DNA of 64,000 bases from an uncultured Pseudomonadota bacterium (lineage in GTDB: Bacteria > Myxococcota_A > UBA796 > SXON01). The first letter of the stretch is position 1; each line of letters opens with the position of its first letter. Where the stretch lies: contig CAISIK010000175.1 of assembly GCA_903885375.1 (NCBI GenBank), positions 1-64,000 on the forward strand, given 5' to 3'. Shown here piece by piece: positions 26,047-33,406 of this stretch. The position numbers and the translations under genes were made by a program. The notes below the pieces were generated by a model. That model was not told the origin of the DNA and searched no databases. It was given only the letters and a program-made list of their open reading frames with translations.

Positions 26047-27410
26047 AGCGGCGGCAGCGGGGACTTCGCGGCCTGCTCGTAGCCACGCTCCTGCTCGGCG
26101 CGGCCGAGCTCTGGTGCCGTACCCACCCCCCGCCCAGCCTGCTCGACGTTCCCGCGGCCCAGGCCGGCGACGAAACGCTGATGCGCGGCAACCCCTGGCT
26201 CCTGTGGGAGCTCATTCCGGGGGAGCACTTCGAGCAGGGCGGGCACGTCACCGTGAACGCCGCCGGCTTCCGGGACCGGGCGCGCGGCCCGCGCACCCGG
26301 CCGCGTTTCCTCGCGGTCGGCGACAGCTCGATCTACGGCTTCGGCGTGGACGACGAGGAGGTGTTCACCTCGCGGCTGGAGGCTACGCACGACGCGGACT
26401 TCATCAACGCCGGCGTGCCCGGCTACTCCACCTGGCAGTCGTTGAACCTCACCCGCGGCCGCGCCCTCGCGCTCGACCCCGACGTGCTCATCGTCGGCAA
26501 CCTGTGGAGCGACAACAACTTCGACAGTTTCGTGGATCGCGAGCTGCTCGCCGACTACGCCGGCTGGATGCAGTCGCCCGTGTCGCGGGTGCGCAGCGCG
26601 CTGCAGGCGTCGGCGGTCTTCCGCACCCTCGACTGGCACCTGCGCGTGTCGCGCCGCGCCGAGGCGGCCCGCACCGTGGGCTGGCAGGCGGGCAGCACGG
26701 CGCCCCGTTCGGGCAGCCGCCGCGTGTCGGTGCGCGACTACACCACCAACCTCGCCGAGTTCTGTGCGCTCATGCACGAGCGCGGGGGCGGCGTGGTCTT
26801 CCTGCTCCTGCCCAACCGCGAGGACATCGTGCAGCGGGCCCCCTCCCCCGCCTGGGGCCCCTACCGCGCCGCCATGCGCGAGGTGGCCCGGGGGTGCGGC
26901 GCCCCGCTCGTGGATGGCCCCGCGTCCTTCCAGCAAAGCGGCGCCAGCGCCGACGCCCTCTTCATTGACCAGATGCACCCCAGCGCCGCCGGCCACGCCC
27001 GGCTCGCCGAGGCCGTGGGCGCTGCGCTCGCCGCCGCCGGCTGGCCCGGGAGCCCGTTGCGCGTGGGGCCTCGTCCGGCGCTCCTCGAAGTGCCCCCCGA
27101 CCCCTACGAAGGCCACGGCGGCACCGCCGAAGCGGCCGACGCCCGCCCGGACAGCGTGGCGCTCACGCTGCAGGTTTCCGACGGCCTCCTCCCCGCCACG
27201 GTGGCGGTGTTCGACGCCGACCGCGACGAGGGGGCCGAGCCGCTAGGCAGCGCCCCGCTCCGCGCCGATCAGGTGAGCGGAGGCCAGGCCGCACTCACGA
27301 TCCGCCTCAGCCGCCTGCCGAGCCGCATCCGCGTGGAGGTGGAGGGCGCCGGCCGGCGCACGGGCTCGGCACCGGTGACGGCGGGCGCGGCCACGGTGGA
27401 CCTGCGCTGA
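26043..27410 (+). CDS. membrane-anchored SGNH/GDSL hydrolase
   Basis: 455 residues. Basic N-terminus (MKRRQRGLRG) plus a hydrophobic segment indicate a signal anchor. The SGNH domain shows block I VGDSSIYGFGV with the nucleophile Ser, and block V DQMHPSAAGH with Asp and His. The C-terminal 110 residues are beta-rich. SGNH enzymes of this type hydrolyse or transfer acyl groups on lipids or sugars. The start is GTG 26043, overlapping the previous stop as GTGA. The coupled lipoprotein upstream may present or carry the lipid substrate. Convergent with the AHSA1-like gene with five bases between stops. Confidence 0.8.
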   Translation: MKRRQRGLRGLLVATLLLGAAELWCRTHPPPSLLDVPAAQAGDETLMRGNPWLLWELIPGEHFEQGGHVTVNAAGFRDRARGPRTRPRFLAVGDSSIYGFGVDDEEVFTSRLEATHDADFINAGVPGYSTWQSLNLTRGRALALDPDVLIVGNLWSDNNFDSFVDRELLADYAGWMQSPVSRVRSALQASAVFRTLDWHLRVSRRAEAARTVGWQAGSTAPRSGSRRVSVRDYTTNLAEFCALMHERGGGVVFLLLPNREDIVQRAPSPAWGPYRAAMREVARGCGAPLVDGPASFQQSGASADALFIDQMHPSAAGHARLAEAVGAALAAAGWPGSPLRVGPRPALLEVPPDPYEGHGGTAEAADARPDSVALTLQVSDGLLPATVAVFDADRDEGAEPLGSAPLRADQVSGGQAALTIRLSRLPSRIRVEVEGAGRRTGSAPVTAGAATVDLR

Positions 27411-27415
27411 AGCGC

Positions 27416-27826
27416 TCAGCCCTCGAGGCCATCCCGAAGGGCAAGGAGCGCGCGGCGCCAGTCGTCATCCACCTGCTTGACCAGCGCGGGATCATCGAAG
27501 CCGGGGCTGGTGTGGACGAGGTTCACCACCGTTTGTTCGCCTTCGCGCGCGGTCGTGAACGTGAGCGCCGAGCCCTTCCAGGGGCCGGGGCTGAACTTGT
27601 CGAAGTGAAGCTCCAGCTTGGAGGTGGGGCGCACGGTGTGGAACCGCCCCGTTTCGGTGAGCGGGCCCTCATCCCCTTCGACGGTGACGGAGAACCGACC
27701 CGCGACCGACGGAATCACGGTGGCCTCATCGGCCAGCCAGGACTTCAGCCCCTCGACGGTGGTGAGCGCCGCCCAGATGGCGCGCGGGCTGGCTTCGATG
27801 GTGATCTGGCGGCGAATGGTGCTCAT
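27416..27826 (-). CDS. SRPBCC / AHSA1-like domain protein
   Basis: 136 residues, the length of a single START-related SRPBCC domain. It shows the family start ITIEASPRAIWAALTTVEGLKSWL, a central GRFHTVRPTSKLELHF and a C-terminal helix. Proteins of this kind bind hydrophobic ligands or assist Hsp90-like chaperones; none of these roles can be assigned here. Monocistronic, converging on the SGNH gene. Confidence 0.85.
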   Translation of the reverse strand: MSTIRRQITIEASPRAIWAALTTVEGLKSWLADEATVIPSVAGRFSVTVEGDEGPLTETGRFHTVRPTSKLELHFDKFSPGPWKGSALTFTTAREGEQTVVNLVHTSPGFDDPALVKQVDDDWRRALLALRDGLEG

Positions 27827-27886
27827 CGCGGTGCCCCTTAGCTCGGCGAAGGTCGCCGCGCCGGGCGGTCGGGGCTACGATGCAGC

Positions 27887-28840
27887 GTGCGAACGGGCCG
27901 GACGATCGTGGGGGCAGTCGCCCTCCTGGCGGGTTGCGATGAGCCCGGTGGCGCCGAGTTCCTCGAGGGCAACGAGCCCCCCAGCGCCGACGAGTGGGCG
28001 GGCCCCATGCTCGACGGCGGCTTCGGCAGCCGCCTCGCCGGCACCGCCGACCGCGTGTGGGCCGCCTCCCCCTTCGCCGACCGGGTGGACGAGCTCGGCC
28101 CCGCCGGCTCGCTCCAGAACCCGCTCACCGGCGAGTCCGGGAGCTTCTTCGGCAGCGGCCTCGCCATCGTCGATGGCGCGCTCGCGATCGGCGCGCCCGG
28201 TCGGGGCGAGGTGCTGGTGGGCGGCAAGGTGGTGGCCACGCTCCCCGGGATGGGCGGGGTGCTCGCAGCCGAGGGGGCGCGGTGGGTGGCGAGCACGCCC
28301 TCGGGCTGGCGGGCCTCCGACAGCACGCCCGGCACGCTCGGCGTGCGCCCCTCGGCCCTCGCCTGGCTGGGCGACGAGGTGCTGGCCGGCTCCGCCCTCG
28401 GCGAGACCGCGCTCTGGGCGGGCTCGCCGCCGGTCGGCACCCCCCGCGAGCAGGCGTACGACGAGCGCGGCTACGCCCTCGTCGTGTGCCCCGACGCCAA
28501 CGGCCAGCCCCTCGCCTGGGCCGGCGCGCCCGGAGCCGGCACGATCGTGCCGGCAGGGGGCGCGCCGGTGGGGCCCGGCACGGGCCGCTTCGGCGCCGCG
28601 ATGGCGTGTGGCAGTGAAGCCGGCGTGCTGTGGGTCGGCGCACCGGGCGCCGACGCGCACGCCGGCGCGTTGTACCGGGTGGAGGGCGCCGAGGCGGTGC
28701 AGGTGCTCGCTGGCGCACCCGGCGATGAGCTGGGAACAGCCGTGCTCCTCGCCGGCGGCCGCGTCTTCGTCGGCGCGCCGGGCAAGGCCGACGCCACCGG
28801 GCGGGTCATCGCCACCCCCGAGTCCGAATTGGCGCCCTGA
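27887..28840 (+). CDS. lipoprotein with FG-GAP-like propeller
   Basis: 317 residues. GTG start, signal MRTGRTIVGAVALLAGC with Cys17. The body is a run of short beta repeats ending in xxIGAPGxG or VGAPGADA, which are FG-GAP-like blade motifs but without the DxDGDG calcium loop seen in the giant lipoprotein. A Gly/Ala-rich propeller on the surface is likely. Its stop overlaps the start of the next gene (TGATG), which suggests coupled expression with the alpha/beta hydrolase. Confidence 0.7.
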   Translation: MRTGRTIVGAVALLAGCDEPGGAEFLEGNEPPSADEWAGPMLDGGFGSRLAGTADRVWAASPFADRVDELGPAGSLQNPLTGESGSFFGSGLAIVDGALAIGAPGRGEVLVGGKVVATLPGMGGVLAAEGARWVASTPSGWRASDSTPGTLGVRPSALAWLGDEVLAGSALGETALWAGSPPVGTPREQAYDERGYALVVCPDANGQPLAWAGAPGAGTIVPAGGAPVGPGTGRFGAAMACGSEAGVLWVGAPGADAHAGALYRVEGAEAVQVLAGAPGDELGTAVLLAGGRVFVGAPGKADATGRVIATPESELAP

Positions 28841-29478
28841 TGTGGATCCTCCTGCCCGGCATCCAGGCGGGACCCGCCGAGTTCCGCCGCCTGTTGCCGC
28901 TCCTGCGCGGCGAGGTGCGCGCGCTGCCCCTGCCGCAGCTCGTGAGCTCCGACCTGCGTGAGCATTCGGCGGCCCTCGCGTCCACCCTCCCCGATGGCGC
29001 CCATCACTTCCTCGCGGCGAGCTTCGGCGGCCTGCTTGCGTGGGGATTGCCCGCCGAGCGGGTTCGCTCGCTCACCACCCTCGGCACCCTCCCCTGGCGC
29101 ACCGACGCCGCCGAGCGGAGCGGCCGGATCGGGCGTCTGCTCCCGCTCCTGCCCGGGCTCGTCTACCGTCAGACCTACCGCGCCCGCATCCGGCAGTCCC
29201 TCACCGCCGACGGCGCCGACGGCGACGTGCTGGCCGCGGTCACGCTCCCGCCCGCCGAGGTTCTGGCGGGGCGGCTGCGCGCCATCGCCGGGTGGCAGCT
29301 GCCCCCGCGGCCGCCGGTGCGCGCCACCTGGATGTGGGGGGTCACCGACCCGTGGGTGACCTGGGACAAGGCGGGCGTGGAGGCGGCGGGGCACGACGCC
29401 ATCGTGCTCCCCGGCGGGCACCGCCCCCACCTGAGCCACCCGAGCGAGGTGGCGCGGTGGCTGCACGGGAGCGGGTGA
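28840..29478 (+). CDS. alpha/beta-hydrolase fold protein
   Basis: 212 residues, shorter than typical alpha/beta hydrolases (about 270). It starts with WILLPGIQAGPAEF (the oxyanion strand region), carries a nucleophile elbow AASFGG (Ser flanked by Ala instead of Gly) and a catalytic-His candidate in GGHRPHLSHP. The cap appears small and Arg-rich. No signal peptide, so cytosolic. Translationally coupled to the propeller lipoprotein. Substrate unknown. Confidence 0.75.
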   Translation: MWILLPGIQAGPAEFRRLLPLLRGEVRALPLPQLVSSDLREHSAALASTLPDGAHHFLAASFGGLLAWGLPAERVRSLTTLGTLPWRTDAAERSGRIGRLLPLLPGLVYRQTYRARIRQSLTADGADGDVLAAVTLPPAEVLAGRLRAIAGWQLPPRPPVRATWMWGVTDPWVTWDKAGVEAAGHDAIVLPGGHRPHLSHPSEVARWLHGSG

Positions 29479-29487
29479 GCGGGGCGC

Positions 29488-31032
29488 TCAGGGGTCCCAG
29501 CGCTCGATCCAGTCCCAGCGGTCGTCCACCCACCCCCGCACGTAGTCGACCTCCTCGTCGTACTCCGTCCAGTCGTCGCGCCAGCTCCAGCCGGAGTAGC
29601 TGCGGTACTGGTAGTCCCACACGGACCAGTCCTTGCGGGCGGCGCGGTCGATGCGCTCGACGTAGCTGTCGATCAGGTCCTGCATCTCCGCCTTGGCGAG
29701 CGGCGTGGCCCGGGCATCCGCAAAGCGGTCGCGCATGGTCTGGCCGAACTTCCGGGAATCGAGCAGGCGGGCGAAGAGGTTGTTCGCGCCGGTGAAGTCA
29801 TCGGAGTAGTTCGCCGCCTCGCGCTCGGTGCGCCAGGTCTGCCCGAGCGAGTGGTTGAAGTCCCACGGCTCGAAGCGGAACAGCGGCGCCGCCGGGTCGT
29901 TGTAGAAATAGGCGTTCTTGCCGCCCGAGTCGTCGGCCTCGGTGAAGAGCACCAGCGCCCACCAGTCGTAGATGTCCTCGAGGTCGACCAGCTCCTCGAT
30001 GCCGGCGTCGAACTCCGCGTCGCTCGAGGTGGCCACGAACTCCACGAAGGCATCGAGGTCGGCGTAGCTGTCGTCGAGCCCCTCCTTCTTCTCGTAGCCC
30101 TGGTGCCAGCTCGACTTGTTGCCCCCGTAGGTGCTGTAGAAGTTGGCCGCATGGTCGACCGACTTGTAGAGGTTGCCATCCTCCGGGTAGCCCTGGTCCT
30201 CGAACCACTCGCCGTCGATGTGGTCGCCGAGCAGGTAGAGACCCACGTACTCGCCGTTGATGTAGAGCACCGCGAAGCTCGTGATGACCGGGCGGTCGGG
30301 GCTGATGCGGTTCCAGATGTCGAAGCACATCTTCTGGCGGAAGTAGGCGTTGTCGTCGAAGGTGGAGGTGAGCACCACGCTGCGGCGCTTGGGGAAGCCC
30401 TCGTCCTCGTCCTCGAACTCGTCGTCGGGCGCGAAGTCCACCCGGTAGGAACGTTTGGGGTAGTAGCTGGAGGCGGCGCCGCGGTACTGGGCTTCGGTGC
30501 CCACGAACTGGTGGCCTCGGTAGGTGACGGTGACCGGCTCCGAGCCATCGGCGGGCAGATCGCCGTTGGTGGAGAGGTGGAAGACGGGGATGCCGTACTC
30601 GTAGGTGTAGATGAGCGGGTCCGGCTCGACGTTGCCGCGCTCGTCGAGCGCCTCGGCCACCCAGATCGTGCCCTTTCCCGGCTCGGCGAGCTCGCCCTTC
30701 AGCGCGGCGGCCTCCACCTTCCACTCCCCGCTGGACGCGAGATCGGTGGCCCACGTCAGCGTGCCGGTGGCGCCATCGAAGGTGGCGCCCTCCGGGCCGC
30801 TCACGAGCCGCCAAGCCTCGGCCGTGGCGCTCCCGCGGCAGCGGAAGGTCAGCGTGGCGACATCGAGCTCATCGACCTCCACGTCCTCCGCGCCGGGATC
30901 GCAGCCGAAGTCATCCTCCGGCGGCTCGCCGGGGAGCGCGCCGTCGGTTTCAGCAGGGCCGGTGTCCGGGTCGGGGGCGCCGCCGACGTCGGTGGTTGCG
31001 TGGCAGCCGAGGAGGAGAGTCAGGAGCGCCAT
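29488..31032 (-). CDS. CotH-family protein kinase lipoprotein
   Basis: 514 residues with the short signal MALLTLLLGC (Cys10), a DTG-type linker, a beta domain (about 50-120) and a CotH kinase-like domain to the C-terminus. CotH motifs are KRSYRVDF with a candidate ATP-binding Lys, the TYGGNKSSWHQGYEKKEG segment, and FRFEPWDFNHSLGQ, which corresponds to the catalytic/metal DxD-like region. CotH proteins phosphorylate extracytoplasmic proteins such as spore coat. The substrate here is unknown. It is convergent with the alpha/beta hydrolase and divergent from nothing close, and ends 48 bases from the pepP gene on the same strand. Confidence 0.8.
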   Translation of the reverse strand: MALLTLLLGCHATTDVGGAPDPDTGPAETDGALPGEPPEDDFGCDPGAEDVEVDELDVATLTFRCRGSATAEAWRLVSGPEGATFDGATGTLTWATDLASSGEWKVEAAALKGELAEPGKGTIWVAEALDERGNVEPDPLIYTYEYGIPVFHLSTNGDLPADGSEPVTVTYRGHQFVGTEAQYRGAASSYYPKRSYRVDFAPDDEFEDEDEGFPKRRSVVLTSTFDDNAYFRQKMCFDIWNRISPDRPVITSFAVLYINGEYVGLYLLGDHIDGEWFEDQGYPEDGNLYKSVDHAANFYSTYGGNKSSWHQGYEKKEGLDDSYADLDAFVEFVATSSDAEFDAGIEELVDLEDIYDWWALVLFTEADDSGGKNAYFYNDPAAPLFRFEPWDFNHSLGQTWRTEREAANYSDDFTGANNLFARLLDSRKFGQTMRDRFADARATPLAKAEMQDLIDSYVERIDRAARKDWSVWDYQYRSYSGWSWRDDWTEYDEEVDYVRGWVDDRWDWIERWDP

Positions 31033-31080
31033 GCGTACAGCATAGCAAATCGGATCGCCCGGCCGCGCGGACGAGCGGAA

Positions 31081-32397
31081 TCAGCGCGCGCAGGCCGCTT
31101 CGACCTCGGCCACGGTCTTCGGGCACGCCGCAGTGAGGTTCTCCGGGCCGGCTTCCGTCACGTGGATGTCATCCTCGATGCGGATGCCGGTGCCGCGGAA
31201 GGCCGCCGGGGCCCGCTCATCGTCGGCCGGCACGTAGATGCCCGGCTCCACCGTGAGCACCATGCCGGCCTCGAGCTTGCGGCTGGTGAAGCCGTGCCAG
31301 TACACGCCGGCGTCGTGCACGTCGAGCCCGAGCCAATGGCCGGTGCCGTGCATGTAGTAGCGCTTGAAGGACTCCTGGTGGATGTTCTCCTCCACCCCGC
31401 CGGTGAGCAGCTTGAGGTGCACCATGCCCTCGGTGAGGCGGCGCACGGCCACGTCGTGCATGTCCTTGTAGTTGCGGCCGACGCGCGCGGCCTCGATGGC
31501 CTGGAGCTGCGCTTCGAGCACCACCTCGTAGAGCTCGCGCTGGGGGCCCGAGAACCGACCGCTCACGGGCCAGGTGCGGGTGATGTCGGCGGTGTAGTAG
31601 CGGTACTCGCAGCCGGCATCGACGAGGCAGAGATCGCCCTCGCGGAGGGGATCGCGGTTGGTGACGTAGTGCAGGATGTTGGCGTTGTCGCCGCCGCCCA
31701 CGATGGTGGTGTAGCCGGGCCCGTTGCCGCCGTGCCGACGGAACCAGCCGTCCACCACCGACTCCACCTCGTACTCGTGCACGCCGGGGCGCCCCGCCAT
31801 CATCGCCTGCCGATGCGCCTCGCAGGAGATGCGGGCGGCCTCGCGCAGGAGGTCGAGCTCCTCGGGCTCCTTGCGCACGCGCAGCTCGCCCACGAGTCGG
31901 CCCGGGTCGTGGAAACGCCAGGGGATGTCGCCGCCGTTGCGGGCCGCCGGCTTGGCCATGCTGCGGATTGCCGCGAACAGGGAGCGGTCGAGCGCGGCAT
32001 CCTCGCCGGGGCGGTAGTGGAGCGTGGCGTAGCCGAAGAGCAGCGTGCCGAGGCGGCTGGGCAGCTCGGAGATCGGGTAGGCGGCATCGGCGCCGTAGCG
32101 GGCCAGGGCCCCCTCGACGCCCTCGCGGCGGCCGGTCCACACCTCGCGCTCCGGGTCGCGCGGCTGCACGAACATCACGAAGGGCTGCTCGGCGCCGGGG
32201 CGGAACAGGGCCACGGCCTCCGGATCGTCCCACCCGGTGAGGTACACGAGGTCGCTCGACTGGCGGTAGCGGTACTCGGTGTCGGCGTTGCGGTGGTGGT
32301 GGGCCGGGGCCACGATCAGGGCCGCCTCGGTGCCGAGCGCGGCGAGGAAGCGGGCGCGACGCGCGGCGTGAAATGAACGGTCGGGGTGGGCAGACAT
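31081..32397 (-). CDS. pepP: Xaa-Pro aminopeptidase (M24B)
   Basis: 438 residues, as expected for PepP. The five metal ligands of the pita-bread fold are all present: Asp in LVDAGCEY, Asp in YYTADITRTW, His in YYMHGTGHWLGLDVHD, Glu in LTVEPGIY and Glu in IRIEDDIHVT. The N-terminal half has the usual NSDTEYRYRQSSDLVYLTG-like segment. It removes N-terminal residues preceding proline. The start codon faces the divergent GNAT gene with 58 bases between starts, probably sharing a promoter region. Cytosolic housekeeping peptidase. Confidence 0.96.
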   Translation of the reverse strand: MSAHPDRSFHAARRARFLAALGTEAALIVAPAHHHRNADTEYRYRQSSDLVYLTGWDDPEAVALFRPGAEQPFVMFVQPRDPEREVWTGRREGVEGALARYGADAAYPISELPSRLGTLLFGYATLHYRPGEDAALDRSLFAAIRSMAKPAARNGGDIPWRFHDPGRLVGELRVRKEPEELDLLREAARISCEAHRQAMMAGRPGVHEYEVESVVDGWFRRHGGNGPGYTTIVGGGDNANILHYVTNRDPLREGDLCLVDAGCEYRYYTADITRTWPVSGRFSGPQRELYEVVLEAQLQAIEAARVGRNYKDMHDVAVRRLTEGMVHLKLLTGGVEENIHQESFKRYYMHGTGHWLGLDVHDAGVYWHGFTSRKLEAGMVLTVEPGIYVPADDERAPAAFRGTGIRIEDDIHVTEAGPENLTAACPKTVAEVEAACAR

Positions 32398-32455
32398 GCC
32401 ACTGGTGCTATCCGACCCGGCGCGCGCGAGCCGGTCGAGATACCGGGGGACGCAG

Positions 32456-33004
32456 ATGGAGCGCTACCACCTCACGCGGTCGTTGAACAGCGAGGGCTTC
32501 GAGCTCACCATCGCCGAGGTGGCCGACCACGACCCCTCGCTCATCCCGGTGCTCTCCGAGCTCGACCTGCTCAGCTACGCCGAGCCCACGTTCAGCCGGT
32601 ACACGCTCGGCGGCCTCATGCGGTTCGGCCGCATCTACGTGATCCGCGCCGATGAGCTGGTGATCGGGGTCTGCCACACCTTCCGCAGCTTCAGCGACCC
32701 CGACGAGATGGTCATCTTCAACATGGCCCTGCGCCCGGGCTGGCGCGGCCACGGCCTCGGCTCCCGCCTGCTCGAAGGCGTGCTCGAGCGGATGAAGGCG
32801 GGCGGCGCCAAGCGGGTCTCGCTCGCCGTGGCGAGCAACAACCGGCGCGCGATCGCCGTGTACCAGTCCCGGTTCGGCTTCCGCCATCAGGACATCCTCC
32901 AAAACGAGTTCAACAACGGGCAGCCGTACCACCTGTTGCGCCTCGAAATGGCCGACTGGGCGCCCACCCGCGACACGGCCCACACGAGCAGCCAGCCGGA
33001 GTGA
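32456..33004 (+). CDS. GNAT-family N-acetyltransferase
   Basis: 182 residues with the GNAT acetyl-CoA-binding motif A (ALRPGWRGHGLGSRLLEGVL) and motif B NRRAIAVYQSRFGF. The ATG at 32456 has a GGGGGA site; an earlier in-frame ATG at 32396 would overlap the pepP start. Substrate unknown. It is close in style to ribosomal-protein or small-amine acetyltransferases, but nothing in the sequence decides. Confidence 0.88.
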   Translation: MERYHLTRSLNSEGFELTIAEVADHDPSLIPVLSELDLLSYAEPTFSRYTLGGLMRFGRIYVIRADELVIGVCHTFRSFSDPDEMVIFNMALRPGWRGHGLGSRLLEGVLERMKAGGAKRVSLAVASNNRRAIAVYQSRFGFRHQDILQNEFNNGQPYHLLRLEMADWAPTRDTAHTSSQPE

Positions 33005-33022
33005 GGGGGTCGCCCCGGGCGC

Positions 33023-33271
33023 TCAGGCCGTGCGGCGCTCGCGGAGGAGGCGCTCCACTTCGGGGTGCACCTGGTAGACCGTGATCACGGTGCCGAAGGT
33101 GTTCTTCCACTGGCGGATGCGTTCGCGGCTCACGCCGAACTCGTCGGCGAGGATCTGGCCGGACTCGGCGGCGGCGAGCGCTTCGAGCAGGCGGCGAAAG
33201 CGCACGCGGCCGTAACTCTTCACGAAATTTCGCGCGACGCGTTCGCGGCTGCGGGTTGATGCAATCGGCAT
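33023..33271 (-). CDS. small helix-turn-helix protein
   Basis: 82 residues: a basic N-terminus (STRSRERVARNFVKSYGRVRF), then a helix-turn-helix ILADEFGVSRERIRQWKNTFG, and a short C-terminal helix. GVSRERIRQ is the hallmark of sigma-70 region 4 recognition helices, but the protein is too short to be a sigma factor. The ATG at 33271 follows GAGGG. A good promoter and two inverted repeats lie just upstream, so self-regulation is likely. Converges on the GNAT gene. The upstream neighbour on the same strand is a FAN1-like nuclease gene, but the promoter between them argues for separate transcription. Confidence 0.75.
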   Translation of the reverse strand: MPIASTRSRERVARNFVKSYGRVRFRRLLEALAAAESGQILADEFGVSRERIRQWKNTFGTVITVYQVHPEVERLLRERRTA

Positions 33272-33298
33272 GATTCCCTCGGTTTGTGCCTGTTCCAC

Positions 33299-33318
33299 GT
33301 GAGGAGCTTCCACCTCAC
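33299..33318. repeat. inverted repeat at the likely transcript start of the HTH gene
   Basis: GTGAGG at 33299-33304 pairs with CCTCAC at 33313-33318 across 8 bases; a CACGTG palindrome overlaps its edge. It sits in the 5' UTR or at the start site and could be an operator or an RNA hairpin. Confidence 0.4.
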
Positions 33319-33324
33319 ACCTGC

Positions 33325-33352
33325 AGCATACATCGACCGCTTGACGTGTCAA
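33325..33352 (-). promoter_or_regulatory. sigma-70-type promoter of the small HTH gene
   Basis: On the minus strand a perfect -35 TTGACA (33352-33347) is followed after 16 bases by a -10-like TATGCT (33330-33325). The -35 is embedded in the palindrome TTGACGTGTCAA (plus strand 33341-33352), which may be a repressor site. The local sequence is visibly more AT-rich than the rest of the window. The expected start site is near 33318, giving a leader of about 47 bases. Confidence 0.6.
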
Positions 33353-33406
33353 TGCGTCGAGAACCACAAAATGCTCCTCGGATACTCATCAACGGTACAG
33401 GATAAA

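Noticed and set aside
29851-32376. An 841-codon plus-strand frame opposite the CotH and pepP genes
   Set aside because: Val/Glu-rich low-complexity translation with no domain, exactly antisense to two well-supported genes.
32396-32455. An upstream ATG for the GNAT gene
   Set aside because: It would overlap the divergent pepP start codon and lacks a ribosome site, whereas ATG 32456 has one.
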